NCBI RefSeq assembly: GCF_021354595.1
Contig: NZ_JADWYJ010000001.1
Coordinates: 1,279,446 to 1,343,445 of the forward strand
DNA length: 64,000 nucleotides
Source: Maribellus sp. CM-23
GTDB taxonomy: Bacteria; Bacteroidota; Bacteroidia; Bacteroidales; Prolixibacteraceae
Direction: 5' to 3'
How positions within the stretch are numbered: the stretch's first letter is position 1; every line of letters begins with the position of its first letter. The notes beneath the pieces are model-generated. The model ran no database searches. It had not been told where the DNA came from and worked only from the letters and a program-made list of their open reading frames with translations. Made by a program: the position numbers and the translations under genes. Shown here one piece after another: positions 59,328 to 64,000 of this stretch.

Positions 59328-60833
59328 ATGAAGAAGAGCAAGTTCAAACAATTTCAGAAAACCATTCTTCTGGTAGCCTTCCTGACAACGGGCATTTTTA
59401 CGGCTCAGGCTCAGGAAGCACTTACACTGGCAAAAGCCTTGAGTATTGCCGAAACCGGCAGCCCCGATCTGCAACAATCACTGCTAAACCTGGAGCGTTA
59501 TCAAAAGAGCCTGGAAGCACAGCGCGCTGCTCTGAAATCAAGGTTTTCGCTGGAAGTGAACCCGGCAAATTACAGCAAACAACGCCGTTTCGACAACCGT
59601 TTTTCAGAATGGTATACCAACGAGAATTTTGAATCAAATACTTTATTCACCATTTCGCAACCCATTCTACCCACCGACGGAACCATCTCTCTTACCAACG
59701 AATTCGGGTGGTCGAGCAGTAAATCAACCCTCTCAACCGACGAAAACACAAGCGAGGTCTTCTTTAACAACTTATACCTGAATTTAAATCAGCCACTTTT
59801 CACTTACAACCGCTTGAAACTGGAACTGAAGCAGCTGGAACTGAACCTGGAAAATGCCAACATCAGCTATGCCATTCAGCGCCTCAACCTGGAAAAAAAT
59901 GTGACCCAGTATTTCTACAATGTTTACATGGCCCAGATGAACCTGAGTATTGCCAAGGAAGAGCTGGCCAACACCCAGAAAAGCTACGACATTATTGTTA
60001 ATAAGGTAACTGCAGGTTTAGCCGCCAAGGAAGAACAATACCAGGCTGAACTGAACCTTTCCACGGCCAAATCAACAGTTCAGAACAATGAAGTAAATTT
60101 CGAGAATACCAAAGATCAGCTCAAACTTTACCTCGGAATGGATTTGTACCAGGACATTATGATCCTGGCCGACATCAGCGCCAACCCGGTGAAAGTGGAC
60201 CTTGATCTCGCTATTCAAAACGGACTCGATTCTAGAATGGAGCTTCGCCAGCGTGAAATTGACGTGGAAAACAGCCAGTTTAATCTGATTGAAACCAAAG
60301 CCTTAAATGAATTTAAAGGTGAAATGAACCTGCGTTTTGGGATTACCGGCGACAACAAGGATTTTGGAAACATTTACGAAAACCCGACCAAAAGCCCGTC
60401 GGTAGGCGTGAGCTTTAACATCCCGATCTTCGACTGGGGCGAAAAGAAAGCACGGATTGCCGCCGCCGAAGCATCCATCCGCTCGCAGGAATTAAACCTG
60501 TCGGAAGAGAAAAAACAGATCATCGTGGATATTCGCCAGGTGTACCGGAACCTGCAAAACCAACTGACGCAGATCGACATTGCCAAACAGAACGAGCGCA
60601 ATGCACAGCTTACCTACGAAATTAACCTCGAACGTTACGAGAACGGCGACCTTACCGGTATGGATCTGAACTTGTACCAGACACAGCTCTCGGAAAAAAA
60701 GATCTCTTACAGCCAGGCGCTTATCAATTACAAGATTGAATTACTCAACCTCAAAATTCAATCCCTGTTTGATTTTGAAAGAGGAGAAAAAATCCTTCCC
60801 AATGAACTTTACCTTACACAAGACAAAAAATAA
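59328..60833 (+). CDS. TolC-family outer-membrane efflux protein
   Basis: A 501-residue outer-membrane channel. The start MKKSKFKQFQKTILLVAFLT begins a signal peptide ending TAQAQ, and two OEP domains with long alpha-hairpins follow, such as QRLNLEKNVTQYFYNVYMAQ and KKQIIVDIRQVYRNLQNQL. I chose the ATG at 59328, since the frame open to 59199 overlaps the permease gene and the tandem repeat. TolC-like proteins form the exit duct for RND pumps. It heads the efflux operon: the membrane fusion protein follows 20 bp later and the RND pump after it. Confidence 0.93.
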   Translation: MKKSKFKQFQKTILLVAFLTTGIFTAQAQEALTLAKALSIAETGSPDLQQSLLNLERYQKSLEAQRAALKSRFSLEVNPANYSKQRRFDNRFSEWYTNENFESNTLFTISQPILPTDGTISLTNEFGWSSSKSTLSTDENTSEVFFNNLYLNLNQPLFTYNRLKLELKQLELNLENANISYAIQRLNLEKNVTQYFYNVYMAQMNLSIAKEELANTQKSYDIIVNKVTAGLAAKEEQYQAELNLSTAKSTVQNNEVNFENTKDQLKLYLGMDLYQDIMILADISANPVKVDLDLAIQNGLDSRMELRQREIDVENSQFNLIETKALNEFKGEMNLRFGITGDNKDFGNIYENPTKSPSVGVSFNIPIFDWGEKKARIAAAEASIRSQELNLSEEKKQIIVDIRQVYRNLQNQLTQIDIAKQNERNAQLTYEINLERYENGDLTGMDLNLYQTQLSEKKISYSQALINYKIELLNLKIQSLFDFERGEKILPNELYLTQDKK

Positions 60834-60853
60834 CCACTGAAAAACTTAGAAAA

Positions 60854-61912
60854 ATGAAGAATATAAAATTCCTTTACCTAGCTATTATTGTTGCAAGCGC
60901 TATTTCGTGTAACAACCAGCCGTCGTCAGAAAGCAGCGATCTGGCCGTACCCGTTTCGGTTGAAACCGTCAAGTTAAAAAGCATTCAGCAATTTATAACC
61001 ACCACTGGAACAGCGAAAGCAAAGTCGGAGACCGAACTCACCTCGGAAATTGAAGGCGATTATCAGCTTCAGGTAAACCCGAAAACAGGCCGTAAGTTTA
61101 AATTGGGCGACCGTGTTGAAAAAGGCCAGGCCATCATCAAATTCGAAAACGAAGAATACCTGAACGGACTGACCATCGACTCCAAAAAACTGAACCTTGA
61201 GATTTCGCAGCAGGAATACGAAAAGCAAAAATCGCTGTACGAAAAAGGCGGTGTTACCCTGCGTGAACTAAGAAATTCGGAAGTTTCATCGATCAATGCC
61301 CAGTACGAATTCGAACGGGCCCAGATTCAGCTGGCAAAAATGCAGGTGGTGGCACCCTTTGCAGGTGTAGTTGTGGAGCTTCCGTACTACACCGAAGGAG
61401 TGCGTGTTTCATCGGGTCAAACCATGGTTAAACTGATGAGCTACGACCAGATGTATGTGGAGATAAATCTTCCGGAAAAAAACATTTCGGAAATACAGGT
61501 AGGGCAAAATGTGCTGATTACCAATTACACGCTTACCCAGGACACTTTGCCGGGCCGCGTGACCGAACTGTCGCCGGTGATCAGCGACGAAACCCGCACT
61601 TTTGCAGGAAAACTTCAGATCGACAACCCAGAGCTGAAACTTCGCCCGGGAATGTTTATCAAAGCCAACATCATTACCGCCCAAAAAGACAGCGTGGTCG
61701 TTATTCCAAAAGATATTATCCTGTCGGGGTCGCGTGGAAAATACGTGTTTGTTGTGGGGCGTAACAGCTCGGCCGACGACCGACGCATTACCACCGGCAT
61801 CTCGAACCAGGATGAAATTGAGATTGTGGAAGGCCTTGCACCCAACGATCGTTTGATCATCAAAGGATTTGAAACGCTTCGCGACAATTCAAAAGTAAAG
61901 GTGATTTTATAA
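60854..61912 (+). CDS. RND efflux periplasmic adaptor (membrane fusion protein)
   Basis: A 352-residue adaptor. A lipoprotein-type signal ends ASAISC with Cys at about residue 19. The biotinyl-lipoyl-like half (FKLGDRVEKGQAIIKFENEEY and VVAPFAGVVVELPYYTEGVRVSSGQ) and the beta-barrel/membrane-proximal domains follow in order. The alpha-hairpin is short. It links the inner-membrane RND pump to the TolC channel. Genes for both flank it, so the substrates are those of the pump; no specificity can be read. Confidence 0.94.
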   Translation: MKNIKFLYLAIIVASAISCNNQPSSESSDLAVPVSVETVKLKSIQQFITTTGTAKAKSETELTSEIEGDYQLQVNPKTGRKFKLGDRVEKGQAIIKFENEEYLNGLTIDSKKLNLEISQQEYEKQKSLYEKGGVTLRELRNSEVSSINAQYEFERAQIQLAKMQVVAPFAGVVVELPYYTEGVRVSSGQTMVKLMSYDQMYVEINLPEKNISEIQVGQNVLITNYTLTQDTLPGRVTELSPVISDETRTFAGKLQIDNPELKLRPGMFIKANIITAQKDSVVVIPKDIILSGSRGKYVFVVGRNSSADDRRITTGISNQDEIEIVEGLAPNDRLIIKGFETLRDNSKVKVIL

Positions 61913-61983
61913 TAAAGCCGGAAGCCGGGAACAGGAGGCAGCAGCACTTCCAACTTCATGCTTCCAACTTCTAACTTTATATT
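61913..61983. other. Spacer with repeated short words between adaptor and RND genes
   Basis: cttccaacttc occurs twice, 3 bp apart, after a purine-rich agccggaagccggg segment. It resembles small intergenic repeats found in Bacteroidota genomes; no structure with a clear role is visible. Confidence 0.4.
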
Positions 61984-64000
61984 ATGAAGAAATTAACGCA
62001 ATTTTCTGTCAACTATCCGGTTACCGTGCTGATGGTAGTGCTGGGGGTAATTCTCCTGGGCTACATTTCGTACGACAAGCTGGGCGTTGACCTTTTTCCC
62101 GACCTGAATTCTCCCCGCATTTTTGTGGAAGTGACTTCGGGAGAAAGACCACCCGAAGAAATGGAGAAACAGTTTGTGGAAAACATCGAAGCGCTGGCCA
62201 TCCGCCAGTCCGATGTTATTCAGGTAACTTCCGTTTCTCGCGTTGGATCGGCCCAGATTACCGTGGAATATGCCTGGAACAAAGACATGGACGAGGCTTT
62301 CCTCGACCTGCAAAAAGCACTGAATACACTCACCCAGAATTCGGAAATTGACGAGCTGAAAATTACTCAGCACGATCCCAATACCACCCCGGTTATGACC
62401 ATCGGGCTGACACACAACGAAATCACCGACATGAACGAGATCCGGAAAGTAGCGGAGAATTACATCCGCAACGAACTGGTACGTCTCGAAGGTGTGGCCG
62501 AAGTTGAACTTTCCGGGCAGGAAGAAAGCGAAGTGATTATCGAAACCGATGTTTACCGGCTCGAAGCACAAAACCTGTCGATGGATGAAGTAGCCAACCG
62601 CATCCAAAATTTCAACCGAAACGTATCGGGTGGCCGCATTACCGACATGGGAACACAGTACATTGTTAAAGGTGTTTCCATGCTGCAATCGATCGAAGAT
62701 TTCCAGAACCTGATTGTAGGCTACAAAACCGTGCACAGCCAAACTGCCGGGCAAACACGCTCCAGCAACGAAATGGCGCCGATCTATCTGAAAGACGTGG
62801 CAAGTATTCACATCGGCAATAAAAAACCCACCAACATTGTGCACATCAACGGCGAACGTTGTGTTGGATTATCGATCTACAAGGAAACAAAATACAATAC
62901 CGTAAAATCGGTGGAACAGATCAACGAAGCGCTGGTTTCCATCGAAAAAGCGCTGCCCGGCTACAAACTTACCGTTGTATCCAACCAGGGCCGCTTTATC
63001 AGCAGCGCCATTGGCGAGGTGCAGGAAACAGCCCTTATCGGTATTCTGCTGGCTGTATTCATTCTGTTCCTTTTCCTTAGAAGAATCGGAACTACTGTGA
63101 TTGTGAGTGTGGCCATCCCCATTTCGATCATCGCCACCTTCAACCTGATGTACTTCAACCACCTCACCATCAATATCATGACTTTGGGAGGGCTTGCCCT
63201 GGGGGCAGGTATGCTTGTTGACAATGCCATTGTGGTAATGGAGAACATATTCCGAAACCATGAAAACGGGATGAGTGTGCGCGAAGCCGCCATTTTGGGA
63301 ACTGCACAGGTGGGTGGTGCGATTACCGCATCAACGCTAACCACCATCATTGTTTTCCTGCCGATCGTATACCTGCACGGAGCTTCCGGAGAGTTGTTCA
63401 AAGACCAGGCATGGACCGTGGCTTTCTCTTTGCTTTCGTCGCTGGTGGTGGCCATTTTCCTGATCCCGATGATGTACCATCGTTTTTACCGGAACAAAAA
63501 AGCACCGTTAAAAGCGAAATCCATTAAAGTGGGAGGCTACGGCCGCTTTCTTCAAAAAATACTGAAAGCCAAATGGCTGGTAATCATCTTCACAACGGTT
63601 TCGATCGCTGCCTCTGCCCTGCTGATTCCTTTTATCGGAACAGAGTTTATGCCCAAAACCGAAACCCGGGAACTAACGGTTGAACTGAAGTTACAGGAAG
63701 GCACCAAACTGGAACGTACCGAAGCCACTGTAAAAAGCATCGAAAGCATTTTGATGGATTACCTGGGTGATAACCTGGCAACCATTTATTCGCAGGCCGG
63801 CCCGTCAAGCGGAATGACCGGCGATGCCAACGCTGTTTTCCAGGGAGAAAACACGGCAGAAATGAAGATCATTCTGAAAGAAGATGCTACGATCAACACC
63901 GAAAGCATTGTAAAAACACTGGATAAACTCACTGCCAACATCGAAGGACTCGAACTTAGTTTTACGCAGGAAGAAAGCGCGCTGCAATCCATCCTGGGAA
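61984..64000 (+). CDS. RND-family efflux permease (3' end outside window)
   Basis: The frame is open from 61984 to the window edge (672 codons), about two-thirds of a normal RND pump (about 1000-1050 residues). It starts with the membrane helix VNYPVTVLMVVLGVILLGYI, then the periplasmic pore domain (DLFPDLNSPRIFVEVTSGE), then the helices with the proton-relay motif LGGLALGAGMLVDNAIVVMENI and GGAITASTLTTIIVFLP. It uses proton flow to drive export through the adaptor and TolC-like partner encoded upstream. The family (acriflavine/multidrug or metal type) cannot be fixed without the missing end. The TetR regulator 8 kb upstream is a possible but unproven controller. Confidence 0.95.
   Translation, partial: MKKLTQFSVNYPVTVLMVVLGVILLGYISYDKLGVDLFPDLNSPRIFVEVTSGERPPEEMEKQFVENIEALAIRQSDVIQVTSVSRVGSAQITVEYAWNKDMDEAFLDLQKALNTLTQNSEIDELKITQHDPNTTPVMTIGLTHNEITDMNEIRKVAENYIRNELVRLEGVAEVELSGQEESEVIIETDVYRLEAQNLSMDEVANRIQNFNRNVSGGRITDMGTQYIVKGVSMLQSIEDFQNLIVGYKTVHSQTAGQTRSSNEMAPIYLKDVASIHIGNKKPTNIVHINGERCVGLSIYKETKYNTVKSVEQINEALVSIEKALPGYKLTVVSNQGRFISSAIGEVQETALIGILLAVFILFLFLRRIGTTVIVSVAIPISIIATFNLMYFNHLTINIMTLGGLALGAGMLVDNAIVVMENIFRNHENGMSVREAAILGTAQVGGAITASTLTTIIVFLPIVYLHGASGELFKDQAWTVAFSLLSSLVVAIFLIPMMYHRFYRNKKAPLKAKSIKVGGYGRFLQKILKAKWLVIIFTTVSIAASALLIPFIGTEFMPKTETRELTVELKLQEGTKLERTEATVKSIESILMDYLGDNLATIYSQAGPSSGMTGDANAVFQGENTAEMKIILKEDATINTESIVKTLDKLTANIEGLELSFTQEESALQSILG

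Noticed and set aside
1..64000. CRISPR array, tRNA or rRNA gene, integrase or transposase
   Set aside because: None was recognised by eye on either strand; absence of small RNAs cannot be excluded without a search.

Overview
The window is chromosomal DNA of a Bacteroidota member, probably a Marinilabiliales/Prolixibacteraceae-like marine or sediment bacterium; the genus cannot be read from the sequence. The evidence is TonB-dependent receptors with carboxypeptidase-regulatory-like N-termini, a type IX secretion sorting domain, DUF2202 and Ig-like lipoproteins typical of the phylum, and promoters with the Bacteroidota -33 TTTG / -7 TAnnTTTG elements. I see no rRNA, tRNA, CRISPR array or intact mobile element.

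Region 1 (1-18.0 kb) looks like a phosphate-starvation island. It holds a TonB-dependent receptor (cut by the window edge), a PhoBR-type two-component system, a porin plus beta-helix lipoprotein, a small unknown gene, a translationally coupled PlcP-like phosphoesterase/glycosyltransferase pair (candidate phospholipid-to-glycolipid remodelling), two tandem PiT phosphate transporters with PhoU-like C-termini, and a second PhoR/PhoB-type pair. Seven intergenic regions here carry TTA/TAA-centred units repeated every 11 bp, the geometry of Pho boxes. In six promoters the repeats sit at a constant helical phase from a -7 element and replace the -33 element. The second PiT gene instead has an ordinary -33/-7 promoter, so one copy looks inducible and the other housekeeping.

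Region 2 (18-22 kb) is housekeeping: a membrane protein, rpoN and asnS.

Region 3 (22.3-30 kb) is the most unusual cluster: a PqqD-like small protein, an ATP-grasp ligase, a LysA-fold PLP decarboxylase with a leader-like N-terminal extension, a urea-transporter/M23-peptidase fusion, a TPR/beta-barrel outer-membrane protein, a TPR protein and a T9SS-sorted protein. They are packed head to tail with small gaps or overlaps. I know of no described pathway with this composition.

Region 4 (30-36 kb) is an envelope-stress-like operon: DUF4405 membrane protein, ECF sigma factor, zinc-finger anti-sigma factor, two Spy/CpxP-like proteins, two DUF2202 ferritin-like proteins and a membrane acyltransferase. 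Region 5 (36-53 kb) is mixed: PpsR-type regulator, penicillin-acylase-family enzyme, DUF2147 protein, radical SAM protein, two convergent CxxC-type TonB receptors (one behind a Fur-type palindrome) with a His-rich small protein, an Ig-like lipoprotein, RNase R and a TetR regulator. A 983-bp gene-poor stretch rich in hairpins follows (53.2-54.2 kb).

Region 6 (54-64 kb) is an export block: a small secreted protein, an ABC ATPase, an 1114-residue ABC-2 permease fused to an M1-like domain without a visible zinc motif and a golvesin-like C-terminus, then a TolC-HlyD-RND efflux operon whose RND gene runs off the end.
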